DNA from: Saccharothrix sp. S26
GTDB lineage: Bacteria > Actinomycetota > Actinomycetes > Mycobacteriales > Pseudonocardiaceae
DNA: 64,000 bases
NCBI RefSeq assembly: GCF_021390395.1
Contig: NZ_JAJUWT010000009.1
Coordinates: 124,001-188,000, forward strand
Direction: 5' to 3'
The notes under the pieces are model-generated. The model ran no database searches and was not told the DNA's origin. It worked only from the letters and a program-made list of their open reading frames with translations. Shown here one piece after another: positions 16,138 to 25,015 of the stretch. Every line of letters begins with the position of its first letter. Positions within the stretch are counted from its first letter, which is position 1. The position numbers were made by a program, and so were the translations under genes.

Positions 16138-17071
16138 TCCTCCACGCATGCGACCAAACACGACCTCGTCACCAGAACATCTCGTCGGTGCGGGTTCCCG
16201 AAGATTACGGCGGGATCCGACGTTCGTGCGCGGAAACCACCGGTATTCGGGCTCGCACGGAATCGGCGGACGACTCGGGGGTCGACACCTGCCGACGCAC
16301 CCCCGTTCAACGAGATCGGGGTGTGCAGGTCGCGCAGTGCTCCGGCGGCACAGGGCGGCGATTCTCGGAGTGACGGGTTCGTTCCACCTGATAATCAATG
16401 TTTTATTCGACCCTGTTCGAGGGGGCGAGACCATCGAGCGGTCGTGCTGAGCCGTCCACGGGTGGTCAATGCGCAAAGTCCGGGTTTCCGGGTGTTCCGC
16501 CTTCGGCAGTGGCACGTGGTCGTCGAACGATTTCCGTGACACCTCCGCCGCCACGGTGATCCGTGAAAGAGCTCATCCCGCCGCGGGACGGCGCCGATGC
16601 GATGAGGTGGCTCGGGTCGGCCTGATGCCGGCACGCGAAGCTCCCGATGCGGGCGCTGATCACGAGCCCGGGCCGGGTGTAGGCCATCCCGCCTTCCGCG
16701 GCGCCAGGGCCACGCCCGGGCCGGTCACCGGAGGCAAGCGGTTGTCCTGTCGGGCACTCCACCGGGGAAGGCGGAGTGCCCGATGGCGGCACCGCGGTCT
16801 TCCGGTGTTCCGTTGTCGCCCCGGGCGGGAGGCCGGGATTCGACCTCACCGGGTGAACAGCCGCTCCGATGGAATCACCGGTGTTGCCCCTCGCAGGCCG
16901 CGAAACGATGCTGGGAAAACGACTTCCGAGGGTTTCCGGGCCACTTCACCCATCGACGCAGGGGCGGGTCGCCGTGCCGAAAGTGCCGCAGAACGGGCCG
17001 GACCGCCTGCGGTGCCGCCCGCCCGACCGGCGGCGGCGGGTCTTCGCGGGCGCGGGCGGGGTCGTGGGCTG

Positions 17072-18103
17072 ATGGCGCGGGTGTCACGGCGGGGTGTCCT
17101 GGCCGCGGGTCTGCTCGCCGTCACCGTTCCACCCGGCGGCGACGCGAGCGACCGGCGCGTCGACGTCCACCACCACTGCACCCCGCCCGGTTGGCTGCGC
17201 TGGGCGCAGGAGCGCGGCGTCGTCGGGGAACCGCCCTGGTGGGCACGGTGGGACGTGACCAGCACCCTGGCGGTGATGGACCGGTTCGGCATCGAGACCG
17301 CGGTCATGTCGGTCACCATGCCCGAGGCCCGCTACCGCGACGCCGCCCAGTTCCGGGAGGGCCACCACGTGGCCTACCAGGCGGTCGCAGACCTGGTGGC
17401 CGCCCACCCGGGCCGGTTCGCCTTCCTGGCGCGGACAACCGGCGCTGCCGACCCGGACCTGGCGATCTGGTCGGCCGTCACGGGTCTGGAGGCCGGAGCC
17501 GTCGGCGTGCAGGCTCCCACCCACGACCGCCGGGACGCCTACGTCGGCGAACCCTCCCTCGACCCGCTGCTCGCCGAACTGGACGCCCGGCGCACCGTGC
17601 TGGTCCTGCACCCCACCGACCTGCCGGGTGGGCAGCCCGACCAGCCGACCGTTCCCGGCGTGCCCAACTTCCTGTGCGACTACGCCCTGGACACGACGCG
17701 GGCCGCCGTCTGCATGATCGTCCACCGCACGCTCGACCGCTTCCCCCGCCTGTCGGTGGTCCTGCCGCACGGTGGTGGGGCCCTGCCCTACCTGGCCGCC
17801 CGCGCCGAGGCCCTGGGCGGGCGGCTGGAACCCCCGGTGCCGGCCGCGCGGGTGCGCGACTACCTGCGCCGCTTCCACTACGACACGGCCGCGCCGATGT
17901 CACCGCACGCCACCCCGACCTTGTTGGCCGTCGTCGACCCCACCCGCCTGCACTACGGCAGCGACTGGCCCGCGATGTCCGCCGACGAGGTCGGTCGGGC
18001 CGCCGCGGCGCTGGACTCCGACCCGGCGCTGCCCGGCGCCCTGCGCCCCGCCGTCAACCGGCACAACGCGCTGCGGCTGTTCCCCGGACTGGCCCGACCG
18101 TGA
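17072..18103 (+). CDS. Exported amidohydrolase (ACMSD-like, amidohydrolase-2 family)
   Basis: A 343-residue TIM-barrel metal hydrolase or decarboxylase. The N-terminus ARVSRRGVLAAGLLAVTV is a twin-arginine-type or secretory signal. Metal ligands are the HxH of VDVHHHCTP (His33, His35), a later His in VLHPTD, VLPHGGG and the Asp of HYGSDWP near residue 297. The family includes ACMSD-type decarboxylases and related hydrolases of aromatic acids. An exported member is less common, and the substrate is unknown. The start is ATG 17072; upstream in-frame sequence has no coding character. The gene downstream (18141) is decayed. Confidence 0.87.
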   Translation: MARVSRRGVLAAGLLAVTVPPGGDASDRRVDVHHHCTPPGWLRWAQERGVVGEPPWWARWDVTSTLAVMDRFGIETAVMSVTMPEARYRDAAQFREGHHVAYQAVADLVAAHPGRFAFLARTTGAADPDLAIWSAVTGLEAGAVGVQAPTHDRRDAYVGEPSLDPLLAELDARRTVLVLHPTDLPGGQPDQPTVPGVPNFLCDYALDTTRAAVCMIVHRTLDRFPRLSVVLPHGGGALPYLAARAEALGGRLEPPVPAARVRDYLRRFHYDTAAPMSPHATPTLLAVVDPTRLHYGSDWPAMSADEVGRAAAALDSDPALPGALRPAVNRHNALRLFPGLARP

Positions 18104-18140
18104 GCGCAGCCAGGCCGCCCACCCGGAACGAGAGGGCACC

Positions 18141-18690
18141 ATGGATCACCGCACCACCCGGTCACGAACACGCGCTCTCGTGGCCGCCCGCGCCGTCCTG
18201 GCGACAGCCCCGGCAGGCTGCTCCCCCGCCTCCCCCGGGTCGGTGGACACCTCCACCAGGCCGGTCAGTTGTCACTGGAGCACCCGTTGCGGGACGGTGA
18301 GCGGTTCGTCGAGCGCGCGCTCGAAAGGCCCTACCAGCCGTCCGCACCCGATGGCGGCGCGGACGGGGTCACCCGGGTCGAGGCACGGAGCCCGAACAGC
18401 ACCGAGACGTTGCTGGCGGGACCGACCAGTCGGGCGTCCGGTTGCGGTGCCGGGCTCACCGAGGACCGTCCGATCGAACGGTGCGGCGCGCCGGCGTTCC
18501 GAAGCCCGGCAACACCCGGGCGTGCGTCAAGGAAGTCCGGCAGGCCGGCACCCCCGCCGCCCGGACCCTGCTCGACCTGCCGACCCCGCGCGGGCAACTG
18601 CCGCGGTTGCGGAAGTCGCCGCCGCGCTACGTGGTCTGGGGCAACGGCACCAGCGACGAGATGTGCTCGGGCACGTCCTCCTCACCGAGG
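18141..18690 (+). pseudogene. Decayed lipoprotein, possibly copper-monooxygenase-like
   Basis: The start at ATG 18141 reads MDHRTTRSRTRALVAARAVL and then ATAPAGCSPAS, a lipoprotein-like signal. Coding then continues in another frame (LEHPLRDGERFVERALERPY near 18275) and a third frame near 18495-18675 (GVPKPGNTRACVKEVRQAGT, then RYVVWGNGTSDEMC). The WGxGTxDEMC signature resembles the C-terminal copper-site region of DBH-like (type II, ascorbate-dependent) monooxygenases. HVLLTEE continues out of frame. Several frameshifts are needed to read through, so it is a pseudogene. The family call is tentative. Its 3' end runs into the convergent MFS gene. Confidence 0.6.
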
Positions 18691-19920
18691 AGTCGACCGG
18701 GTCGCCGCGAACCCGCGCGAGGACGGCACGACCGCGGCCAAGGCGGGCGCGGCGAAGCAGGTCGCGGCGCAGGCGACCAGCACCGGCCCGGGGCCGAAGG
18801 CGTCGATGGCGGGGGCGATCAAGGCCAGGCCGACGGGCGCCAGGCCGTAGGACAGCAGGAAGTCGAGCGAGGACACCCGGGCCAGCGCCCGGGGGTCCAC
18901 CTCCCGCTGGATGGCGGTGAACCACGGCACGTTGAACAGCTCGATGCCCGCGCCCGCCAGGGCGTAGGCGGCCACGACCACCGCGGCCGGGACGGGCAGC
19001 AGCAGGCTCAGCGGCGCGAACCCGTAGCAGGCCAGGCCCGCCAGGGCGGCCCAGCCCTGCGCGCGGGGGTGCCCGCGGACGACGAGGACCGCGCCGACCA
19101 GCGCGCCCGCGGTGTAGGCGGTCAGGGCACCGGCGAGCACCGCCTCCGTGCCGTACCGGTCGCGGCTGACCAGGGGCAGCACGACACCGGTGGCGGAGTA
19201 GCCGGTGGCGATGACGGCGGTGAGCGCGCCGAGGCCCGCGAGGAACCAGGGGTGACGGCGGGCTTCGCGGATGCCGTCCAGGAACTCCGACGCCAAGCGG
19301 GTCCTCCCACCGGCGGTCACCGGCGCGCGGTCGACCCCGGCGGGCGGGATCAGCGCGGACACCGACCACAGCGCGGCGGTGGCGACCAGCAGGGCGGGGG
19401 TGTCGACGAGCACGGCGAGCAACGCGGTGAGGCCGGGCGCGACCAGCGTGGTGACCCGGACCGAGAGGGTCAGCGCGGCGTTGGCCTGCTGCCGCCGGTC
19501 CTCGGCGACGACCTCGGCCGTCAGCGCCTGGTACGCGGGTCGGCACGCCCCCTGCCCGGCGCCGACGACGGCAGCGGCGGCGGCCATCAGCAGCAGCGAG
19601 CGCCCCATGCCCAGCGCGATCAGCGGCGTGGCCGCGGCGGCGACCGTGCCCGCCCACCGCACGACGCGGCGGCGGGGGTGCCGGTCGGCCAGAACCCCGG
19701 CCACCGGCACCGCGGCGAGGAAGCCGACCGTGCGGGCGGCGAGCACGACGCCCAGCCCCACCGGCGTGATCGACCGCTCCAGCACGGCGAGGCCGAGGAT
19801 GAACGGCAACGCCCAGGTGGCGATGCCGGAGGCGGTGACGCCGGTCCACAGCCGGAGGAAGGAGGGGCTCCGGAACAGCGGTGCGGATCGCTCGTCGGCC
19901 GGTGCGCCGTCGTGCGCCAC
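18682..19920 (-). CDS. MFS transporter (12-TM, EntS-like group)
   Basis: A 412-residue major facilitator protein with about 12 membrane helices. The loop 2-3 motif is GVLADRHPRRRVVRWAG; a second-half amphipathic motif occurs at HPWFLAGLGALTAV. The closest general group is the MFS_3 exporters that include siderophore exporters such as EntS. The substrate is unknown. The start is ATG 19920 with AGGAGGCCCCC upstream, well spaced. It is flanked on both sides by decayed genes but is itself intact. Confidence 0.88.
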   Translation of the reverse strand: MAHDGAPADERSAPLFRSPSFLRLWTGVTASGIATWALPFILGLAVLERSITPVGLGVVLAARTVGFLAAVPVAGVLADRHPRRRVVRWAGTVAAAATPLIALGMGRSLLLMAAAAAVVGAGQGACRPAYQALTAEVVAEDRRQQANAALTLSVRVTTLVAPGLTALLAVLVDTPALLVATAALWSVSALIPPAGVDRAPVTAGGRTRLASEFLDGIREARRHPWFLAGLGALTAVIATGYSATGVVLPLVSRDRYGTEAVLAGALTAYTAGALVGAVLVVRGHPRAQGWAALAGLACYGFAPLSLLLPVPAAVVVAAYALAGAGIELFNVPWFTAIQREVDPRALARVSSLDFLLSYGLAPVGLALIAPAIDAFGPGPVLVACAATCFAAPALAAVVPSSRGFAATRSTPR

Positions 19921-20248
19921 GGGGGCCTCCTCGTCACGGGCTCGGTCGACGGACGATCTCCAACGCCTGGGCCGATCATGCTGGCGTCGACGTCGTCGGC
20001 ACAGTGAGCTGCTTCACAGGAAGCGGTGCGGGCTCTGGCACGACCACTGGTGCACGGGCGTTGCCCGGCGCGTCCGACCGCTCGAACACTTCGGATCCCC
20101 GTCGCACGGCGGGAGCCGCCGCCGGTCCGAGCCACGAACGGTGACCACCCGCCGACCGCACGAGATGGCGGGAACCGCCCGCAGTCCGCCCGCGACCAGT
20201 AGGACCGGGCGGCGCTGCTTCCGCGCCGACGACGACCCGTGGGGTGGC
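19921..20248. other. 328-bp intergenic stretch
   Basis: This separates the divergent MFS gene and the methyltransferase remnant. I see the MFS ribosome site at the left end, no open frame with coding bias, and no strong dyad. Confidence 0.3.
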
Positions 20249-20692
20249 ATGGGCTGGTACGAGGACGACGAGCTGTGGACCGGGTTCGCCGAGGTGATGT
20301 TCCCGCCGCGCCGGGTGGTGGAGGCGGAGCGGGTGGTGGCCACCTCGCCGCTGCCGGGAGTCGCGGGCGGGTGGACCTCAGCGAGGCGATGCTCGCCTGG
20401 ACGCGCGAGGCGTGCGAGCGGGCGGGTGTGCGCGAGCACGTCGAGCCGGACGCCTACGACCTGGTGATCAACATTTACACGTCCTTCGGCTACTTCACCG
20501 ACGCGGGTGAGAACCTGGACGCGGGTGCGCGGTGCGGCGCACGTCGCTGTACTCCACGCTTTACAGCGCCGCCGAGCTGCGCGCCCTGTTCGAGCAGACC
20601 GGGTTCGCCGGTGTCGAGTGCTTCGCGACTTCGACGCTTCGCCCTACGACAACCACGCCCGCCGGTTGATCGTGCGGGGCGCCCGCGCCTGA
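20249..20692 (+). pseudogene. Class I SAM-dependent methyltransferase remnant
   Basis: Segments of one methyltransferase appear in order but in different frames. They are MGWYEDDELWTGFAEVMFPP, then PRRVVEAERVVATSPLPG; next VDLSEAMLAWTREACERAGV; then DAYDLVINIYTSFGYFTDAG; then RTSLYSTLYSAAELRALFEQ, TGFAGVECF and finally DASPYDNHARRLIVRGARA before TGA 20692. The glycine-rich SAM-binding motif between the first and second segments is deleted, as is the middle of the C-terminal half. At least three small deletions or frameshifts make it inactive. Confidence 0.8.
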
Positions 20693-20700
20693 CGGGACGA

Positions 20701-20850
20701 TCAGGAGGCGCGGGCGAAGCAGGTGCCCTTGCCGCCGGGGAGCATGAACTCGCCCAAGCCGCCGCCGGCGGCATCATCCCGGTGGTCGAGGTCGCCGAGC
20801 GGGTCGGGACGGCCGGGTGACGCGACGATCCACAGTGGACTGCGGTGGAC
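20701..20850 (-). other. Possible 3' remnant of a minus-strand gene
   Basis: A minus-strand frame ending at TGA 20701 reads [20 protein letters not shown] and ends [17 protein letters not shown], which looks more protein-like than its surroundings. It has no credible start and no family I can name. It may be the tail of a decayed gene. Confidence 0.25.
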
Positions 20851-20878
20851 CGCAGCACCAGCCCAGCGTGTCCGCGGG

Positions 20879-21462
20879 TCAGGCTGCTCGGCGGTGGTGG
20901 GCGGTGGGTCGGAGGTGGCGTGGCCGCCTGCGACGCCCTCCCGCCCGCGGTGCGACGTCGAGGTCGTCGCGCCGGCCGTGGTCGTGGTCGTGCCGGGCCG
21001 GTGCGCCGGGGGTCGGCTGGTTCCGGTGGGCGCGGGCGACGAGGTGGAGCAGGAGCAAACCGGCCACCAACGGCACGTGGGAGGCGACGCGCGCGGTGGT
21101 CGCGGTGCCGTCGAGCAGGTCGTTGACCGAGAACGTGACCAGCGCGGCGACGAACCCGCCGAGGGTGGGCAGCAGTCCGGCGGCACGGTGCGCGTGCACC
21201 GCGGCCACCAGCAGACCGATCCCCCACGCCAGGTTCCACGCCGCGCCTTCGTTGAACAGGTGGCCGGAACCGCCGTGTCCGGTAGCGCCGGCGAGCAGTT
21301 GGTGCAGCGCGAGCCACAGTTGGACGACGGCCACCGCCGCCAGGGCGAGGTGACGGGGTGGGGCGGCGGCCGGCACGACGTCGACCAGGTCCGGGTCCGC
21401 GCCGACGGGCCGGACCCGGATGGTCCTGCCGAGAGCGCTTCACGGCAGGATCGGCAGTCCAC
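20879..21462 (-). pseudogene. Truncated second copy of the anti-sigma (zinc-finger/membrane) gene
   Basis: Starting at GTG 21462 the reading [12 protein letters not shown] copies the start of the intact anti-sigma gene (VDCDTCREAVSA at 22158). About 40 codons with the second half of the zinc motif are then missing, and the frame shifts. The second frame continues [17 protein letters not shown] and then the membrane region, with [20 protein letters not shown] matching HLFNESTAWNLAVGLGLLWT of the intact copy, and [11 protein letters not shown] matching VPFSVNDLLTG. It is in inverted orientation on the other side of the sigma gene. A downstream ATG could give a 165-residue membrane protein, but the zinc finger is lost. 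Confidence 0.75.
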
Positions 21463-21523
21463 ACCACTGGTCGCGCCATTCGGCTCACCGGTTCCCGTCA
21501 CCGCGTGGTTACGATCCGGAATC

Positions 21524-22075
21524 GTGACAGCTTTCGACGACGAGGTGACGGGCTGGGCGCTCGACGCGCGCTCCGGCGACCGCGACGCCCTGGAGCGGTT
21601 CGTCCGCGCCACCCAGCGGGACGTGTGGCGCTTCGTCGCGCACCTCACGGGCGTCGGCGTGGCGGACGACCTGGCTCAGGAGACCTACGCCCGCGCCCTG
21701 CCCAGCCTGCACCGCTTCGCCGGGCGTTCCTCGGCCCGCGCCTGGCTGTTGGCCATCGCCCGCCGCGTCGTGGTCGACCAGGTCCGCATGGCGCAGTCGC
21801 GCCCCCGGCTGTCGTCGGGCTCGGACTGGGTGCGGGAGGCGGACCGCAGGGCGGTCGACACCGGTTTCGAAGGTGTCGTCGAGCTGAACGTGCTGCTCGA
21901 CGCGCTCGACCCCGCCCGGCGCGAAGCCCTGGTGCTCACCCAGGTGCTGGGCCTGTCCTACGCGGAGGCCGCCGACGTGGCGGGCTGCCCGGTCGGCACC
22001 ATCCGCTCCCGGGTCGCGCGGGCCCGTGACGACCTGCTCCACGCCGCGGGCAACGACTCGTCGGAGGTCGGGTGA
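21524..22075 (+). CDS. sigC: ECF sigma factor, SigC-like
   Basis: A 183-residue ECF sigma factor. Region 2 is seen in [20 protein letters not shown], then [17 protein letters not shown]. Region 4 is seen in [18 protein letters not shown], then [17 protein letters not shown]. The spacing and wording closely resemble mycobacterial SigC (QQDVWRFVAYL..., [22 protein letters not shown]), recalled from memory. SigC-type factors are linked to copper and metal homeostasis. The start is GTG 21524. The anti-sigma gene follows 82 nt later on the same strand, and a broken anti-sigma copy lies upstream in the opposite direction. Confidence 0.9.
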   Translation: MTAFDDEVTGWALDARSGDRDALERFVRATQRDVWRFVAHLTGVGVADDLAQETYARALPSLHRFAGRSSARAWLLAIARRVVVDQVRMAQSRPRLSSGSDWVREADRRAVDTGFEGVVELNVLLDALDPARREALVLTQVLGLSYAEAADVAGCPVGTIRSRVARARDDLLHAAGNDSSEVG

Positions 22076-22157
22076 CCCGCCGTCGCACCGGTTCGGGCTA
22101 CCTGACCGGGCGAGGCTCGCCGGGACGTTCCGGCGGCGCGCGGGTGACAATCACCCC

Positions 22158-22910
22158 GTGGACTGCGACACCTGCCGCGAAGCCGTCTCCGCGCGCGCTG
22201 ACGGCGAAGCCGAACCCGTGCCCGCCGAGGAGACCGACGCGCACCTCGCCTCCTGCGCCGACTGCCGGCGGTGGCAGGAGCGGGCGGCAGCGCTCACCCG
22301 CGACCTGAGGGTCCGCCCCGCCACCGACGTCCCCGACCTCACCGCGGCCGTCCTCGCCACCGCCGCGGCCACACCGCCGGTGGCACGGGCCACGCGCGGG
22401 TGGTACTGGCGCATGGGCTTGGCCGGGGTCGCGGTCGCGCAACTGACCCTCGGCATCGCGCAGGTGTTCGGGGTCGACGACGTCCCGGGCCACGGCGCGC
22501 ACACCGACGGCGCCCCGGCGTCGACCCACCTGTTCAACGAGAGCACCGCGTGGAACCTCGCCGTCGGCCTCGGCCTGCTCTGGACCGCGCTGCGCCCGAG
22601 AGCCGTCACCGGGGTGCTGCCGGTCGTCGCGGCGTTCGTCGCCTCGCTCGTGCCGTTCTCCGTCAACGACCTGCTCACCGGAGCGGTCCCGCTCTCACGC
22701 GTCACCTCGCACGTCTTCCTCGTGCTCGGCTTGGCGCTGCTGGTAGTCGTGCGCCGTACCGCTCACGCTCCCGACGACGGCTCTCACACGACGGAACGGC
22801 CGGGGGACCACCGGCTCGACGTCGACGACACCGACGACCCCGGCCGGCAGTCGACCGAGCGCGGCAGGCCGCGGCACCTGCGACCGGTCACCAACGAACG
22901 AGCCGCCTGA
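22158..22910 (+). CDS. Zinc-finger membrane anti-sigma factor
   Basis: A 250-residue protein beginning with a cytoplasmic zinc-finger (zf-HC2) module: VDCDTCREAV, then His29-x3-Cys33-x2-Cys36 in HLASCADCRRW. Several membrane helices follow (LAGVAVAQLTLGIAQVFG, then the STAWNLAVGLGLLWTAL, VLPVVAAFVASLVPFSV and VTSHVFLVLGLALLVVV segments). An Asp/Arg-rich cytoplasmic tail ends the protein. This is the expected anti-sigma partner of the SigC-like factor just upstream. The start is GTG 22158, giving the same N-terminus as the broken copy. Confidence 0.88.
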   Translation: MDCDTCREAVSARADGEAEPVPAEETDAHLASCADCRRWQERAAALTRDLRVRPATDVPDLTAAVLATAAATPPVARATRGWYWRMGLAGVAVAQLTLGIAQVFGVDDVPGHGAHTDGAPASTHLFNESTAWNLAVGLGLLWTALRPRAVTGVLPVVAAFVASLVPFSVNDLLTGAVPLSRVTSHVFLVLGLALLVVVRRTAHAPDDGSHTTERPGDHRLDVDDTDDPGRQSTERGRPRHLRPVTNERAA

Positions 22911-23070
22911 ACCGGACGACGACCCGGTCATCCACCGTGCCGCCGCCCTCGGTGTGACCAGACGTCGGGATTATCGACGTGGGGGTGTCGCCGATCGGTC
23001 CCACCAGGGAGCCCGCCGTCCACCCGGCAGCCGCCACCAGCGCGAGCCCGCCGGCGACGACCGCCATCAC
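22888..23070 (-). CDS. Small hydrophobic ORF, doubtful
   Basis: A 60-residue frame starting MMAVVAGGLALVAAAGWTAG, one membrane helix and a GPIGD turn, then low-complexity residues. The start resembles small actinobacterial membrane proteins found beside copper genes, but the second half looks random and the 3' end overlaps the anti-sigma gene on the other strand by 23 bp. It may be a truncated gene. Confidence 0.25.
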   Translation of the reverse strand: MMAVVAGGLALVAAAGWTAGSLVGPIGDTPTSIIPTSGHTEGGGTVDDRVVVRFRRLVRW

Positions 23071-23155
23071 TCGCGGTCCACCGCGTCGCCGTGCCCGGTC
23101 ATGCGGACCGGCCGGCGGCCACCACCGCAGCGACCGGGACCGTCGCCGAACGGCG

Positions 23156-24886
23156 TCACGTCGGGCAGGTGCTCCGAGCCGGGGTGGCGTCCAGGCGCCC
23201 CTGCGTCCACGCGAGGAGGTCCGGGATCAGCGGTGAGTCGGGTGCGACGACGCCCAGGTGGTCTCGCCCGGCGTACGTGCGGTAGTCGACGGCACCTCCC
23301 GCGGCGCACCGTTGGCGGACGTAGGCGGCCTGCACGGTCGGCAGGATGAGCGGGTCGCTCTCGCCCTGCGCGATGAGCAGCGGAACCGAAATGGGGCCGG
23401 TCGGCGTGTTCTCCCGCAGCCTCGCGCCGAACGCGCCGCTGGTCGGGTCGCCGTCCCAGATCGGCCGGTCGAACAGCAACGACGACATCAGCGTCACCGT
23501 GCTCGACGGCTCGGCCAGGCAGCGACGCGCCATCTCGCGTGCCTGGACGCGGGCGGTCGGCCGGACCATCGCCGTGTAGTCGACGTCCGGGTAGACCTCG
23601 CTGTAGGCCTCGATCACGTAGGCGGCCAGCACGGTGGTCAACCGCAGCCCGCCCAGGTTGTGGACGAGCCCGGACAGGTCGGCGGCGGGTGCGACGGCGG
23701 CGACGCCGACCACGTTCGCCCCCGGCGCGTAGGTGGGCGCCAGGATCCCGGTCCACAGCGCGGCGTGCCCGCCCTGCGAGTGTCCCCAGACCACGGTCCG
23801 CGGGGCGAGGTCCACGCCGTCGAGCCGGCGGGCGGCGCGGACGGCGTCCAGCACCGACCGACCCTCGCCCTGCCCGATCAGGTACGGGTGCGGGCCCGCG
23901 GTGCCCAGGCCCGGGTAGTCGGTCGCCACGACGGCCCAGCCGCGCGCGAGGGCCTCGGCCGGCGCGGGCATGGCACCGGAGCCCAGGGGGTCGGCCGCCA
24001 GCGAGGGTGCGCAGCCCGGCGCGACGCCGGTGGTCCCGTGCGCCCAGGCGATGACCGGCCGCGGCCCGGCGGGCGCGTCCCCGGCCACGAGCACGAGCCC
24101 GCTCGCCGTCGCCGGGACGCCCTCGTCGCGCGTCGTCGTGTACAAAATCCGCCACGCCCGCGCCCCGGCCGGGATGCCGCGGGTGAACGGCTCGCCGCGC
24201 AGCAGCACACCGGGCGCGGTCGGCGCGCCGGAGGGCGGGTCGTAGAACGCGTCGGGCCGGGGCGCGGCGGCGTGGACCCGCACGCTGACCACCAGCAGCG
24301 CCACCGCCACCACCAACCCGCACGCCGCCGCGGCGGTGCGGACCCTTCGCGGCCCCACCCGGTGCCCGCGCCGGCCGGGTCGCACCGCCGTGACGACCAG
24401 GTCGACGCCGAACAGCACCAGCCGCGCCCCGAACACGACCGCGAGGACGATCTCGGTGACGTCCGGCCAGCTCAGCGCCAGGACGCCGAAGAGCACCGCC
24501 GCCACACCGCGCACCGCCGACGTCACCCGCTGGTCCGCCGCACCCCGCGAGGCCCGCACCCCGTCGACCACGCCGGCGACGATCAACGCCACACCGGCCA
24601 GGACCGTGATCGTGCCGATCGCGACACCGGGCGCCAGTCCCGCGACGAGACCGGCCGCCACCCACGCCACGCCGACCAGGACGGCGATCCCCGACCGCGC
24701 GGAGGCCAGCTCGCCCACACCGGCCAACACCATCCCGACGGCGATCAGCAGCACCAGCACCGCGACCGAGCGGAACGGGTGGGCGATCAGCACCACACCC
24801 AGCAGGCCGCAGGACGCGCCGACGATCCCCCGCAACCACCGGGCACGACGCCGTCTCCCCACGGGCTGGTGCGCGGCGTCCGCCAT
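23156..24886 (-). CDS. HdeD-like membrane domain fused to secretory lipase (alpha/beta hydrolase)
   Basis: A 576-residue two-part protein. Residues about 15-175 form five or six membrane helices of the HdeD/DUF308 type (RSVAVLVLLIAVGMVLAGVG, then repeats such as IAVLVGVAWVAAGLVAGLAP). After one more helix (AAAACGLVVAVALLVV) comes an extracytoplasmic lipase (LIP family). Its nucleophile is Ser in VVWGHSQGGHAALW near residue 369, Asp is in AQGESDPLI and His in GRDHLG. The oxyanion region is VIAWAHGTTG. It probably hydrolyses esters at the outer membrane face. The start is ATG 24886; a longer in-frame reading is possible but lacks support. Confidence 0.85.
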   Translation of the reverse strand: MADAAHQPVGRRRRARWLRGIVGASCGLLGVVLIAHPFRSVAVLVLLIAVGMVLAGVGELASARSGIAVLVGVAWVAAGLVAGLAPGVAIGTITVLAGVALIVAGVVDGVRASRGAADQRVTSAVRGVAAVLFGVLALSWPDVTEIVLAVVFGARLVLFGVDLVVTAVRPGRRGHRVGPRRVRTAAAACGLVVAVALLVVSVRVHAAAPRPDAFYDPPSGAPTAPGVLLRGEPFTRGIPAGARAWRILYTTTRDEGVPATASGLVLVAGDAPAGPRPVIAWAHGTTGVAPGCAPSLAADPLGSGAMPAPAEALARGWAVVATDYPGLGTAGPHPYLIGQGEGRSVLDAVRAARRLDGVDLAPRTVVWGHSQGGHAALWTGILAPTYAPGANVVGVAAVAPAADLSGLVHNLGGLRLTTVLAAYVIEAYSEVYPDVDYTAMVRPTARVQAREMARRCLAEPSSTVTLMSSLLFDRPIWDGDPTSGAFGARLRENTPTGPISVPLLIAQGESDPLILPTVQAAYVRQRCAAGGAVDYRTYAGRDHLGVVAPDSPLIPDLLAWTQGRLDATPARSTCPT

Positions 24887-25015
24887 GCCCACATCCAACG
24901 ACCGCTCGCACACCGCCGGCCGCCGAGGCGCGGCAGAGCACCACATCGGGTGACGCACCCGCGCCTCACGAACCCGCGTTGTCCACCGCTTGGTGCGCGA
25001 GGGCACGGAGCGCGC

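Larger units (their letters stand above)
15800..17071. other. 1.27-kb region without a convincing gene
   Basis: No open frame here has actinomycete-like codon bias or recognisable protein features. The part at about 15,920-16,460 is clearly richer in A/T than the rest of the window and holds a promoter-like pair and a 20-bp palindrome. The part at 16,460-17,070 returns to high GC and could be the leader of the amidohydrolase gene. It may be foreign or decayed DNA, or a long regulatory region for the divergent AfsR-like gene. Confidence 0.5.

Noticed and set aside
22940..22990. Terminator-like ACGTCG/CGACGT repeat after the anti-sigma gene
   Set aside because: Only 6-bp arms around an A/T-rich 7-nt centre; too weak to call beside the long perfect stems found elsewhere.
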